Under the pieces are notes generated by a model that searched no databases, was not told the origin of the DNA, and saw nothing but the letters and a program-made list of their open reading frames with translations. From assembly GCA_016182605.1 (NCBI GenBank), contig JACPGE010000024.1, positions 47,252 to 111,251 of the forward strand: 64,000 bases of DNA, in the 5' to 3' direction. Numbering within the stretch: position 1 is the first letter of the stretch; the number at the start of each line of letters is the position of its first letter. Position numbers and translations under genes: made by a program. Positions 18,389 through 27,297 of this stretch are shown piece after piece. The DNA comes from Candidatus Hydrogenedentota bacterium. GTDB taxonomy: Bacteria; Hydrogenedentota; Hydrogenedentia; Hydrogenedentales; JAEUWI01.

Positions 18389-18669
18389 TACAACATCTCG
18401 ATTCGGTAATCCAGCAATTCAGCCCCCGCGCGCAGGGCCGCAAAGCGGGCGATTTCATCCAGTTGCGTGTTGGCGTGCCGGCTTTCGTTGGAGATCACGC
18501 ACACGCTTACCCGTGCCCGTTGCCAGAGGTCGTGGTACTCCGTTTCGGCGACAGAGCAATTGAAACGGCTCCGCAATTGGTCTTTCAACCCCTTGATCAC
18601 GCGGCGCTTGTCTTTGAGCGACCGCGCCCCGTGGAGCAGAAAATCCAGGTGGAGCACGCCGATAGTCAT
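18388..18669 (-). CDS. ylxP: YlxP-like DUF503 protein
   Basis: A small 93-residue protein of the DUF503/YlxP family, encoded between infB and rbfA in many bacteria and thought to be linked to ribosome assembly; its biochemistry is not settled. Typical features are MTIGVLHLDFLL, the basic segment SLKDKRRVIKGLKDQLR, and AETEYHDLWQRA followed by VCVISNE. I chose the ATG at 18669, preceded by TTAGGAG, over an ATG 54 bases earlier that would lie inside infB. Its TAA overlaps the fusion gene's ATG by one base. Confidence 0.88.
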   Translation of the reverse strand: MTIGVLHLDFLLHGARSLKDKRRVIKGLKDQLRSRFNCSVAETEYHDLWQRARVSVCVISNESRHANTQLDEIARFAALRAGAELLDYRIEML

Positions 18670-18680
18670 CCGGCGCGCTC

Positions 18681-21554
18681 CTAACCCGCGAGTGTTTTGG
18701 CAACCGCCTCTATACGATAGCATTCAATGACGTCACCGACCTGAATGTCGTCGAAACGTTCGAGTTTCAGACCACACTCGTAGCCCGCGGAGACCGTCTT
18801 GACGTCGTCCTTCTCGCGGCGCACGGTGGCAATCTTGCCTTCCTGAACGACGACGTCATTCCGGATGACCCGCGCAAGGGAGCCGCGCGTCGTCTCGCCG
18901 TCCAATTGGAACGAGCCCGCAATATTGCCGACGGCCGAGGAACGGAATACCTGGCGCACTTCGGCGTGGCCGGTGACAATCTCTTTTTGATCCGGGGTCA
19001 GCATGCCTTCAAGCGCCTTGCGGACTTCCTCTATCGCCTCGTAAATCACGAGGTAAGTGCGCATATCCACGCCTTCCTGTGCGGCGAGCTGTTGCACTTT
19101 CGCGTTCGCGGTCACATGGAACCCAATGATCACCGCGTCGCTCGCGCTCGCCAGAAGGATGTCGGACTCGTTGATGCCGCCGACACCGGCGTGCACCACG
19201 CTGACGCGCACTTCTTCGTTGCCAAGCTTGGCGAGACTGCTGCCCATCACATCCGTCGAACCCTGCACGTCGCCCTTGACGATGACGTTCAGGATCTTCT
19301 GGTCGGAGGCCAGCATGCGCGCATGGAAGTCTTCCAGCGTCATATGCTTTGCCGCGGCGCCGCGCTTCTGCCGGCTGAGCGACATCCGCTTGTTCGACAC
19401 TTCACGGGCAATGCGCTCGTCTTCCACCACCACAAACACGTCGCCCGCATCGGGCGGCTCGTTAAAGCCCGTCACCGCAACCGGGGTCGCGGGGCCGACT
19501 TCCTTGACGCGCTGCCCGCGGGAGTTCGTCATCGTGCGCACGCGGCCATAGCTTTCACCGGCCAGGAATATGTCGCCGACACGCAGCGTGCCGGTCTGAA
19601 CCAGCACCCAGGCAATCGCCCCTTGCCCCTTGGTCAACTCGGATTCGACAATGGCGCCCCGGGCCCGCTTGTTCGCGTTGGCCTTCAACTCCATCATCTG
19701 CGAGGTGAGCACGAGCATCTCAAGCAGTTCGTCAATACCCTGGCGCGTGTGGCAGGAAATTTCCTTGATAATCGTCTTGCCGCCCCAGTTCTCGTCGACC
19801 AGTCCATACTGCACGAGTTCCTGGCGCACACGATCCGGCTGCGCGCCGGGCTTGTCGCACTTGTTGATCGCAACCACGATCGGCACTTCGGCCGCCTTCG
19901 CGTGGTCGATAGCCTCCACCGTCTGGGGCTTCACGCCGTCATCCGCGGCCACCACCAGCACAACCACGTCGGTGACCTGGGTGCCCCGGGCGCGCATCTG
20001 CGTGAAAGCCTCGTGGCCGGGGGTATCGAGGAATACGATGCGGCCCTGCTCCAGCTCCACGTCATACGCGGCGATGTGCTGGGTAATCCCGCCGGCCTCG
20101 CCCTGCACCACATTGGCCTTGCGGACCACGTCGAGAAAGGAGGTCTTGCCATGGTCCACGTGACCCATGACCGTGATGACCGGAGGACGGAAAGTCAGAT
20201 CCGCGGGATCGTCCGGCTCTTCCTTGAAGATGCCTTCGATCTCGGGAATGATTGCGCGCACATCGTAGTTGTGGCCTTCCGCAATCGTGCGGATGACGTC
20301 GATGTCGAGCAACTGGTTCTTGTTGGCGATGATGTTGATTTCCATCAATTCGATGATGACATCGCTCACATCCACTTCCAGCGAACGCGCCAACTCTTCC
20401 ACGGTCATGGAATTCTCCACTTCGATCGTGCCGCTGGATATGCGTTCTTCGGCCATTTCTTCTGCTGTGCGCAACTTTTTCTTCTTGCGTTTCTTGGGTG
20501 AAGCCGGATCGACGCCCGCCTGCACGCCACGGACCGCTGCCGCGGCATCGCGGCGCATCAGATCTTCGAGGACCTTTGCGCGTTCCGTGCGCTTGGGTTT
20601 CTTCTTGGGGGCCTTCCCCGGCGCCTTGCGCGCCGGACCACCACGGCCTGCACCTTCTTGTATGTCCCGGATGTCCCGGACCTCGACCACCACGGGCACT
20701 TCCACCCGGGGCTCGCGGCGCCGCGTTTGATCGGGTTCCGGCCGCGTGCGCATCTGGGCCTGCGGGCGCACCGCGGCGCGGTTCTTCATCTGCTCTTTTT
20801 CCTGCGCACGGCGGATAACCTCGGCCACTACGGCCGGATCCGGTGTGGGTAGCGGGCGCGCTTCCTTCTGGAGGCGGCGCTTGCGGTCGGTTTCTTCCTG
20901 CCGGCGCTCCGCGCGCGCGAGGGCGCCACCTTCTCCATTCCCTTCGACATAGCTTTCGTCGCTGGGTTCAAGGGGCGTCATGCCCTCGGGATCGTCTTCA
21001 AGAATTTCCGCCGTCGGGCGCGGACGCTCGATCACCGGGGCCACTACAGGCGCTGTCCCGTCAAAGATCTCCGCGGCCGGCTTGTGTGCAGGCGATTCGG
21101 GGGCGCCCTCCGGAGGATGCGCCGCTCTGGTTTCTTCCGATGAAGTGTCTTCGGCATCCTCATCCCCAGCAGCATGCTCCGCCAGTATTTCCGCCTCGAT
21201 GGGGGCCTTGCCGCCATCGAGATCGTGGCTGCTGTCCTCGTCGCCCTCATCCGCCGCGCCCGGCTTCTTCCCCTTGCCCTTGACGGGCGCGGGCTTGCGC
21301 TTCGCCGCGGCTTTCTGCGCGTTCTTCCGAAGCTGCTCCTTGCGCTTTTCGGCCTGGGCTTCCTTCTTGCGCATCTCGTCGATGAGTGCATCAAGGACAC
21401 TGGGATCTTCGTCGACATCCATCAGCATATCGCACTGATCGTCGGAAATCTCCGTCTCGACATCGGCGATGTCGTAATGGAGTTTCCGCAACGTAAGCAC
21501 CGCTTCTTCGGCACTCATATCAAGACGTTTTGCCAAACTGGCAATGGTCTGCAT
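18681..21554 (-). CDS. infB: Translation initiation factor IF-2
   Basis: A 957-residue GTPase that places initiator tRNA on the 30S subunit and promotes subunit joining. The N-terminal helical IF2N-like segment (LAKRLDMSAEEAVLTLRKL) precedes a long, highly charged linker (about 70-370, rich in Lys, Arg, Glu and Pro). A second IF2N motif follows near 385 (MTVEELARSLEVDVSDVI). The G domain starts near 465 with GHVDHGKTS, DTPGHEAF and NKCDKP. Domains II-IV complete the standard architecture. GGAGG lies 8 bases before the ATG. Confidence 0.97.
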   Translation of the reverse strand: MQTIASLAKRLDMSAEEAVLTLRKLHYDIADVETEISDDQCDMLMDVDEDPSVLDALIDEMRKKEAQAEKRKEQLRKNAQKAAAKRKPAPVKGKGKKPGAADEGDEDSSHDLDGGKAPIEAEILAEHAAGDEDAEDTSSEETRAAHPPEGAPESPAHKPAAEIFDGTAPVVAPVIERPRPTAEILEDDPEGMTPLEPSDESYVEGNGEGGALARAERRQEETDRKRRLQKEARPLPTPDPAVVAEVIRRAQEKEQMKNRAAVRPQAQMRTRPEPDQTRRREPRVEVPVVVEVRDIRDIQEGAGRGGPARKAPGKAPKKKPKRTERAKVLEDLMRRDAAAAVRGVQAGVDPASPKKRKKKKLRTAEEMAEERISSGTIEVENSMTVEELARSLEVDVSDVIIELMEINIIANKNQLLDIDVIRTIAEGHNYDVRAIIPEIEGIFKEEPDDPADLTFRPPVITVMGHVDHGKTSFLDVVRKANVVQGEAGGITQHIAAYDVELEQGRIVFLDTPGHEAFTQMRARGTQVTDVVVLVVAADDGVKPQTVEAIDHAKAAEVPIVVAINKCDKPGAQPDRVRQELVQYGLVDENWGGKTIIKEISCHTRQGIDELLEMLVLTSQMMELKANANKRARGAIVESELTKGQGAIAWVLVQTGTLRVGDIFLAGESYGRVRTMTNSRGQRVKEVGPATPVAVTGFNEPPDAGDVFVVVEDERIAREVSNKRMSLSRQKRGAAAKHMTLEDFHARMLASDQKILNVIVKGDVQGSTDVMGSSLAKLGNEEVRVSVVHAGVGGINESDILLASASDAVIIGFHVTANAKVQQLAAQEGVDMRTYLVIYEAIEEVRKALEGMLTPDQKEIVTGHAEVRQVFRSSAVGNIAGSFQLDGETTRGSLARVIRNDVVVQEGKIATVRREKDDVKTVSAGYECGLKLERFDDIQVGDVIECYRIEAVAKTLAG

Positions 21555-21674
21555 CTAACTGTCCTCCGGCAAGGTACCTGGGGGTTTAACGGCCTGCGCG
21601 AGGCCTGGAATGTGCTCGACTGGCTTTCAGGTTGTCATGTTCATGTGTGTCTTTATCGAACCTTGGGCCCGCGC

Positions 21675-22793
21675 CTAAGATTCAAGTGTGTCAACCTGGT
21701 CCTCCGAAGTTCCTGTGGGCCCGTCGGCCTCGGCGTCTGCCCCCTCGTCGTCCGGCTCGGCATCCGGGGCTTCTTCTCCCTTGATGTCGATATTCCATCC
21801 AATCAGCTTCGAGGCCAGGCGCGCGTTCTGGCCGCGCTTGCCAATGGCCAGCGAGAGCTGGTCTTGCGGCACCGTCACGTGGATCGAGCCCTGCTCTTCA
21901 TCCACCCGGATCTCCAGGATATCCGCGGGGTTCAATGCATTGGCACACAACTCGATCGGGTTGTTGCTCCAACGCACAATATCGATCTTTTCACCGGAAA
22001 GCTCCTCCACCACCGCGCGCACCCGCGATCCCTTCATCCCCACACACGCGCCCACCGCGTCTACGTTGGGATCGTTGGACTGAACCGCAACCTTGGTCCG
22101 GCTCCCAGGCTCGCGAGAGATTGCCCGGATCTCGATGGTGCCATCGTAAAGCTCCGGGACTTCCAGATCGAAAAGCGCCCGCACAAGGTCGGGGGAGGTG
22201 CGCGAAAGGATGACTTGCGCGCCTTTGGGGGACTTTTCAACCTCCAGCAGCAATGCGCGAATGCGGTCGCCCGGCTTGAAGGATTCGCGGGGGGACTGCT
22301 CGCGGTAGGGAATGATCGCCTCGGCGCGGCCGATCGTAACAATGATGTTGCCGTGGCTCGTGCGCTTCACCGACCCGGTGATCAACTCGCCTTCGCGGTT
22401 CTTGAACTCTTCGTAGATGTTGTCGCGCTCGGCGTCCTTAATCTTCTGTATGATGACCTGCTTGGCCGTCTGCGCCGCAATACGCCCGAAATCCTTCGGT
22501 TCCGCGGGCACCTTCAGGCGGTTGCCCACCACCACATTCGCGTTGAGTTCGAGGGCGGCATCGAGCGATATCTCGTTCTTCGGATCGTGCAGTTGGTCAG
22601 TAACCGTCCGAATCTCGAAAACCTTGAACTGCAACGAATCTTCATCCACCTCCACCGTCACCTGTCCCGCATTGGTCATGCCCTTGCGTGCGGCACTTTC
22701 AATAGCGCTCCGAATCGCCTCCAGCAACGTGTAGCGATCAATGCTCTTCTCTGCTTCCAACTGTTGCAGTATGGCCCTCAGATTTTGATCCAA
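21675..22793 (-). CDS. nusA: Transcription factor NusA (short form)
   Basis: A 372-residue NusA acting in elongation, pausing, termination and antitermination. The N-terminal RNA-polymerase-binding domain (about 1-130), an S1 domain (EGELITGSVKRTSHGNIIV) and tandem KH domains (DPNVDAVGACVGMKGSRVRAV; LAIGKRGQNARLASKLIGW) are all visible. The C-terminus is a short acidic Glu/Asp tail. The two acidic repeat domains of enterobacterial NusA (about 495 residues) are absent, as in many non-proteobacterial NusA proteins. It starts 22 bases after rimP and 120 bases separate it from infB. Confidence 0.96.
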   Translation of the reverse strand: MDQNLRAILQQLEAEKSIDRYTLLEAIRSAIESAARKGMTNAGQVTVEVDEDSLQFKVFEIRTVTDQLHDPKNEISLDAALELNANVVVGNRLKVPAEPKDFGRIAAQTAKQVIIQKIKDAERDNIYEEFKNREGELITGSVKRTSHGNIIVTIGRAEAIIPYREQSPRESFKPGDRIRALLLEVEKSPKGAQVILSRTSPDLVRALFDLEVPELYDGTIEIRAISREPGSRTKVAVQSNDPNVDAVGACVGMKGSRVRAVVEELSGEKIDIVRWSNNPIELCANALNPADILEIRVDEEQGSIHVTVPQDQLSLAIGKRGQNARLASKLIGWNIDIKGEEAPDAEPDDEGADAEADGPTGTSEDQVDTLES

Positions 22794-22815
22794 AGCAGGC
22801 TCCTTTGGCAGTAAT

Positions 22816-23277
22816 TCACCGGTTTAAATTCGCTTTTTTCAGGTTCTCGAGATGAATGCTGAAGCGGGCGCCTTCGCACTCCACTTCGATCATCTCGTCC
22901 TGAAATCCCGACAACTTCCCGTGGAAGCGCTTGCGCCCTTCCACAGGGGCATGCGTCACGATCTGTATCTCTTCTCCTATGAACCGCATAAAATCCGCCG
23001 CCTTCCGCACCGGACGGTCAATCCCCGGCGAGGACACCTCCAAGGTGTATTCCTCCGGCACAAAGTCTTCGAGATCAAGCACTGGACTCAATACCCGGGC
23101 CGCCCGAGAGCAATCCTCCAGGGTAATCCCGGAGTCCGGCTTATCCATAAATATGCGTAATACGCGACCGCCGAAGCTCCCCGCATACTCCACTTCCACC
23201 AGTTCGAAGCCCAACTCCGCCAACTGCGGCTCCAAGACGAGCCACGCTTGCCGCACTATCTGGCTGCTTTCCACCAT
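22816..23277 (-). CDS. rimP: Ribosome maturation factor RimP
   Basis: A 153-residue protein for assembly of the small ribosomal subunit. It shows the family sequence from ELGFELVEVEYAG through RIFMDKPDSGITLEDCSRAAR to YTLEVSSPGIDRPV, then a C-terminal SH3-like barrel. The ATG at 23277 has AAGGAG close upstream. A longer frame reading back to 23547 would overlap pgeF and is rejected. A terminator-like hairpin ends 24-28 bases ahead of this ATG. Confidence 0.95.
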   Translation of the reverse strand: MVESSQIVRQAWLVLEPQLAELGFELVEVEYAGSFGGRVLRIFMDKPDSGITLEDCSRAARVLSPVLDLEDFVPEEYTLEVSSPGIDRPVRKAADFMRFIGEEIQIVTHAPVEGRKRFHGKLSGFQDEMIEVECEGARFSIHLENLKKANLNR

Positions 23278-23300
23278 CGCTCCTTGAGCACCGACGCTAA

Positions 23301-23328
23301 CAAAAAGAGTGGGCCACGACCCACTCTT
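23301..23328 (-). terminator. Intrinsic terminator/attenuator hairpin ahead of rimP
   Basis: On the minus strand AAGAGTGGG pairs perfectly with CCCACTCTT (nine pairs, six-base loop) and is followed by TTTTTGTT, a classical rho-independent terminator. It lies after pgeF (stop 23463) but only about 24 bases before the rimP ATG. It may end the pgeF transcript, or act as an attenuator inside the leader of the nusA-infB operon. Confidence 0.8.
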
Positions 23329-23353
23329 CGGGAAGTCACACATTTCTGGCGGT

Positions 23354-23383
23354 AGCTTAGCACATAAACCCTTGGAGTTGCAA
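23354..23383 (-). promoter_or_regulatory. Candidate promoter of the rimP-nusA-infB operon
   Basis: On the minus strand TTGCAA (23378-23383) and TAAGCT (23354-23359) are 18 bases apart. The -10 box is poor (3 of 6). If used, transcription would start near 23347, before the hairpin at 23301-23328, which would then sit in the operon leader. Confidence 0.33.
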
Positions 23384-23462
23384 CGGCTCGGCAAGTTACA
23401 GGCAGGCCGCAAAGGGGCTCGCCCCGGAGCAGCGGCTGGGCAAAGGTCCCCTTGGGCACCCT

Positions 23463-24167
23463 TTAGCGGAGTGCTAAAACTGCCAAATTGCGCGCCCGCA
23501 CGGCCCCCCCACGATAGCTGAAAAACTGCGTCCCACATATCGTGCATTGACGCGTCACCTCAATCCGGCACGGCGCCAGACCCGCCTCTTCGAGCTGGAG
23601 GCGGTTGGCAGACCACAAATCCAGCCGGCGCTCGCCTTCGACCGGATAGCCGAGCTGGGCGAAGGCGGCTGCCCGCCCGGCATCCACTTCGTAGCAACAT
23701 GGACCGGCCGAAGGGCCAATCACCGCGCGAAGCTCGTGAGGCCGGGACCCAAAGCGCTCCCCCATCTTCCGAACCGTGTGTGCGGCGATGGCCTGCTGGG
23801 TTCCCTCCCGGCCGGCATGGGCAAGCCCGATAGCCCGGCGGACCGGATCAAAGAGGTAGACCGGGACGCAATCGGCCACGCTAACGGCCAATACCAGAGC
23901 GGAGGAATCGGTGATCAGAGCGTCGGCCTCCGGGCGATCGGAAGAGAAATCCAGCCCGCCTGCCAGTTCGGGCGCCTCGGCCTCCCATACCTTGGCCCCG
24001 TGAACCTGTCTGCATAGGGCCAGGGCGCGGCCACCAAAGCCCAGCTTTCCCAGAAATTGCCGGAAATGACCGCAGTTCGAGGGGTCCCACCGAAGGTCGC
24101 CATCCTGCTTGTCGCTGAGTGCCGCCGCCTGAATCAGGGGCTCTTCGCTGAGGGAAAGGGTAAACAT
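23463..24167 (-). CDS. pgeF: PgeF/YfiH-family purine nucleoside phosphorylase (laccase-domain protein)
   Basis: A 234-residue protein of the YfiH/DUF152 family, once called polyphenol oxidase. Members act on purine nucleosides, or as a peptidoglycan editing factor that removes L-Ser-containing muropeptides. Zinc-ligand motifs are present: CRQVHGA (His), SVADCVPVYL (Cys) and LAHAGREGT (His). The usual third motif reads HAGWRG; here Trp is lost and the segment is HAGREGT. GPSAGPCCYEV is also typical. It follows hslU by 11 bases and is the last gene of its group. Confidence 0.88.
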   Translation of the reverse strand: MFTLSLSEEPLIQAAALSDKQDGDLRWDPSNCGHFRQFLGKLGFGGRALALCRQVHGAKVWEAEAPELAGGLDFSSDRPEADALITDSSALVLAVSVADCVPVYLFDPVRRAIGLAHAGREGTQQAIAAHTVRKMGERFGSRPHELRAVIGPSAGPCCYEVDAGRAAAFAQLGYPVEGERRLDLWSANRLQLEEAGLAPCRIEVTRQCTICGTQFFSYRGGAVRARNLAVLALR

Positions 24168-24178
24168 GGCGTCTCTGC

Positions 24179-25570
24179 TCAGAGAATGTACTTGGTGAGA
24201 TCCTGGTGTTCGCGGATATTGGCCAGGCGCGCGCGCACTTCCGCACCGTCAATCACCAGTTTCTCTCCGCTGCGTTCGGGAGCGTTAAAAGAAATGTCCT
24301 CCAAGAGATACTCCATGATCGTGTGGAGCCGGCGCGCGCCGATGTCCTCACTCTCGGCATTGACGTCCTGACAAATCTGCGAAATCGCGTCGATCGCATC
24401 CTCGGTCAGTTCCAGTTCCACTCCTTCCGTCGACAACAGCCCCTTATACTGCACCACAAGCGAGTGGCGCGGCTCGCGCAGAATCCGCCCGAACTCGCCT
24501 GCCTTCAAACTTTCCAGCTCCACGCGGATGGGGAAGCGCCCCTGCAACTCCGGGATCAGGTCGGAGATCTTCGCCACATGAAAGGCGCCCGCCGCAATAA
24601 AAAGGATGTGGTCGGTGCGCACCGGGCCATACTTCGTGATGACGGTACTGCCTTCCACGATCGGCAGTATGTCGCGCTGCACCCCCTCGCGCGATATGTC
24701 CGGACCGCTCCCCTGGCTGCCGCGCCCGGCGATCTTGTCGATCTCGTCCAGAAAGATGATGCCGGCGTTTTCCACCCGCTCGATGGCGCGCGGAGTCACC
24801 GCATCCATATCGATAAGCTCGTTCAGCTCTTCCTGCTCGAGGATGCTCCGCGCTTCCGAAATCGGGACCCGCCGCTTCTTCGTGCGCTGCGGGGCCATGC
24901 GCCCAAACATCTCCTGCAAATTGACGCCCATCTCCTCCATGCCCGAATTGGTGAAGAGCTGCATCATCGAATTGCCGGGCGACTCGCGCTGCGTAATCTC
25001 GACCTCGCGCGCGTCCAGTTCTCCCGCGCGCAGCTTGGCCAGAAAGAGGTCGCGCGTCTTCTGTTCCGCACTGCGCTCTTCGGGCGCGGGAGCCGGGGCC
25101 TCGTCCCCACTGTTGGGATCGGCCGGCTTGTAAATGCGCTGCGGACCCTGCGGCTGCGGCGGCAACAGGATATCGAGCAGACGCCGCTCCGCGCGCTCGC
25201 GCGCCGCATGCAGGCATTCCTTTTTCATCTCATCGCGGATGAGCTTGATCCCCACTTCCGTCAGTTCCCGGATCATGGACTCGCAATCGCGCCCCACGTA
25301 GCCCACTTCCGTGAACTTCGACGCTTCGACCTTGATGAATGGCGCATCCGCGAGTTTGGAGAGGCGCCGGGCAATCTCGGTCTTGCCCACGCCCGTCGGC
25401 CCGATCATGATGATATTCTTGGGGGCAACCTCGTCGCGCAGTTCCAGCGGGAGCTGCTGGCGCCGCCACCTATTCCGCAACGCAATGGCCACCTTGCGCT
25501 TGGCCTCGATTTGACCGACGATGTACTTATCCAGTTCCGCGACTATCTCGCGGGGCGTGAGGCTGTTCAT
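24179..25570 (-). CDS. hslU: HslU (ClpY) ATPase subunit of the HslUV protease
   Basis: A 463-residue AAA+ unfoldase. It carries [17 protein letters not shown], Walker [10 protein letters not shown], the pore motif [11 protein letters not shown], an intermediate domain (about 110-230), Walker B FLDEIDKI and the sensor region around GRFPIRVEL. The C-terminus LTKYIL resembles the tail that docks into HslV in known HslUV pairs. The ATG at 25570 has GGAG 7 bases upstream. hslV, usually directly next to hslU, is not in this window; rpiB precedes and pgeF follows. Confidence 0.95.
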   Translation of the reverse strand: MNSLTPREIVAELDKYIVGQIEAKRKVAIALRNRWRRQQLPLELRDEVAPKNIIMIGPTGVGKTEIARRLSKLADAPFIKVEASKFTEVGYVGRDCESMIRELTEVGIKLIRDEMKKECLHAARERAERRLLDILLPPQPQGPQRIYKPADPNSGDEAPAPAPEERSAEQKTRDLFLAKLRAGELDAREVEITQRESPGNSMMQLFTNSGMEEMGVNLQEMFGRMAPQRTKKRRVPISEARSILEQEELNELIDMDAVTPRAIERVENAGIIFLDEIDKIAGRGSQGSGPDISREGVQRDILPIVEGSTVITKYGPVRTDHILFIAAGAFHVAKISDLIPELQGRFPIRVELESLKAGEFGRILREPRHSLVVQYKGLLSTEGVELELTEDAIDAISQICQDVNAESEDIGARRLHTIMEYLLEDISFNAPERSGEKLVIDGAEVRARLANIREHQDLTKYIL

Positions 25571-25606
25571 TCGGTTACTCCAATTGATCCGCAATGGGCA
25601 GGGGCG

Positions 25607-26050
25607 TCAGCCCATCTTCTGGATGCGGCGCACATGGCGCTCGCCATTGCTGAAGGGGGTGCTAAAGAAAATCTCCACAAGTCGCAGGCACTCCTTGAGC
25701 GAGGAGATGCGGCGGCCAAGGCAGAGTACGTTCGCATTGTTGTGATCCCGGGCAAGACTCACCATCTCCGGCGTGACGCATGCCGCCGCACGAATGCCCT
25801 TGTGCCGGTTCGCTGCAATGCTGATGCCCATCCCCGTACCGCATAACAGCACCCCATAAACACACTCCCCGGAGAGCACCTTCGCGGATACCGCGTTGGC
25901 AAAATCGGGGTAGTCCACCGAATCGGGGCCATGTGTGCCACAATTTGCCACTTCGTGTCCAAGCGACTCCATGTAGCGGACGATCTCGGGCGCATAAAAA
26001 GGCTCGGGCGCTTCAAATCCTGCGTGGTCACAGCCAAATGCGATTTTCAT
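25607..26050 (-). CDS. rpiB: Ribose-5-phosphate isomerase B
   Basis: A 147-residue RpiB/LacAB-family isomerase interconverting ribose 5-phosphate and ribulose 5-phosphate in the pentose phosphate pathway. It begins MKIAFGCDHAGFE. It carries the active-site LLCGTGMGISIAANRHKGIRAA (catalytic Cys and the anion hole) and DHNNANVLCLGRR. It lies between tsaC and hslU with gaps of 39 and 36 bases. Confidence 0.95.
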   Translation of the reverse strand: MKIAFGCDHAGFEAPEPFYAPEIVRYMESLGHEVANCGTHGPDSVDYPDFANAVSAKVLSGECVYGVLLCGTGMGISIAANRHKGIRAAACVTPEMVSLARDHNNANVLCLGRRISSLKECLRLVEIFFSTPFSNGERHVRRIQKMG

Positions 26051-26089
26051 AGCGTGTTTCCTGTTCAGTAGGGACTGCCAGAGCCTATT

Positions 26090-26704
26090 CTAGCCCGGAT
26101 AGGTACCGGCAAGCACGGCGGCAATTGCTCCAACACCAATGGGACCTTCGCGAAGCACGCGGCGCTCCGCAACATGATACACCGTGGAAGGCTTCGCGGG
26201 AGGCAGCGCGCCTGTGTCGACCGCCAGATCGATGCCCTCCAAGACGCACGTGTCCAGATCGAGTGCGGGCGGCTCACCACTGCGATTCAGCGATGTCGAG
26301 ATCAATGGTCCGCCCACGGCACGGCAGAGGTCCCGCGCAATCTCCAGCGCAGGGCATCGTACCGCCACCTCCCCCAGTCCCCCGGCCGCCACATCGGGAA
26401 GTCCGGGATGCTTCGGGAGGATGAGGGACAGCGGACCGGGCCAGAAGGCCTTCATCAGCAGGCGTGCATCCTCTCCCGGTTCCTCGCAGAGGCTGTCTGC
26501 GTCACCGGTTTCCGCCACGATCATAATAAACGGGTTTCCGGCTGGACGGCCCTTGGCCTCCAGCAAACGCTCGACCGCATCCACGTTAAAGGGATCGACC
26601 CCCAGTCCGTAGACCGTTTCCGTGGGATACGCGACCACACCGCCAGCGCGGAGGCACGCGGCGGCGGCGGCCAGCCCCTCAGCCGTCGGGGGCACGCGTT
26701 TCAC
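26090..26704 (-). CDS. tsaC: L-threonylcarbamoyladenylate synthase (TsaC/Sua5 family)
   Basis: A 204-residue enzyme making threonylcarbamoyl-AMP for the t6A37 modification of ANN-decoding tRNAs. The YrdC fold is recognisable by VVAYPTETVYGLG, EAKGRPAGNPF, FWPGPLSLIL and STSLNRSGEPP. The start is a GTG at 26704 overlapping the rdgB TGA (GTGA); earlier in-frame starts lie well inside rdgB. It is the short TsaC form, lacking the Sua5 C-terminal domain. Confidence 0.93.
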   Translation of the reverse strand: MKRVPPTAEGLAAAAACLRAGGVVAYPTETVYGLGVDPFNVDAVERLLEAKGRPAGNPFIMIVAETGDADSLCEEPGEDARLLMKAFWPGPLSLILPKHPGLPDVAAGGLGEVAVRCPALEIARDLCRAVGGPLISTSLNRSGEPPALDLDTCVLEGIDLAVDTGALPPAKPSTVYHVAERRVLREGPIGVGAIAAVLAGTYPG

Positions 26705-27297
26705 GAACGGGTTTCCAGCCAGGCGCGCAATTCGCGAAAGGCCCGGCCCCGGTGGCTGATGGCGTGTTTCTCCCGCGCACTCATCTCCGCGAAGGTGCAT
26801 TCATGGCCCGACGGCACAAAGACCGGGTCGTACCCGAAGCCATTCTCCCCAAAAGACTCCGCGGCGATCCGGCCCTCGACCGTTCCCCTAACCACATGGG
26901 TGCTCCCATCTTGGGCGGCGAATGCGGCACAACAGACAAAACGCGCAAGCCGCTCCGGCCAGGACATCTCGGCGAGGGCATCCAGCAACTTCTCGTTGTT
27001 ATCGCTGTAGCTGCACCCCTCCCCCGCATAGCGCGCAGAGCGGACGCCGGGCGCACCGCCCAGGGCATCGACCTCCAGACCTGAATCGTCGGCCACGCAG
27101 GCCATGGAGAAATGAGACGCGTAGTAGCGCGCCTTGAGGAGCGCATTTTCTTCAAAGGTGGCGCCCGCCTCCTCCGGCTCCGGTACCGGCGCAAGATCCG
27201 CCAGGGAACAAATCTCCCACGGCAATCCGGCCAGTATCTCGCGAAGTTCGCGCACCTTGTCCCGGTTGCTGGTGCCCATGAGCAGTTTCTCAACCAC
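26701..27297 (-). CDS. rdgB: RdgB/HAM1 dITP/XTP pyrophosphatase
   Basis: A 198-residue house-cleaning nucleotidase that hydrolyses (d)ITP and XTP so they do not enter DNA or RNA. It shows MGTSNRDKVRELREIL, ADDSGLEVDALGGAPGVRSARYAG, and ESFGENGFGYDPVFVP with SHRGRAF near the end. I chose GTG at 27297, which has AGGAGG 7 bases upstream, although an upstream in-frame start exists at 27321 inside rph. It overlaps rph by 8 bases and tsaC by 4. Confidence 0.94.
   Translation of the reverse strand: MVEKLLMGTSNRDKVRELREILAGLPWEICSLADLAPVPEPEEAGATFEENALLKARYYASHFSMACVADDSGLEVDALGGAPGVRSARYAGEGCSYSDNNEKLLDALAEMSWPERLARFVCCAAFAAQDGSTHVVRGTVEGRIAAESFGENGFGYDPVFVPSGHECTFAEMSAREKHAISHRGRAFRELRAWLETRS

Noticed and set aside
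18906..20501. 531-aa plus-strand frame opposite infB
   Set aside because: Antisense shadow of IF-2, His/Arg-rich low-complexity translation without motifs.
21174..25846. Two 546-aa plus-strand frames opposite nusA/infB and hslU/rpiB
   Set aside because: Both cross several well-supported minus-strand genes and lack any recognisable domain or ribosome binding site.
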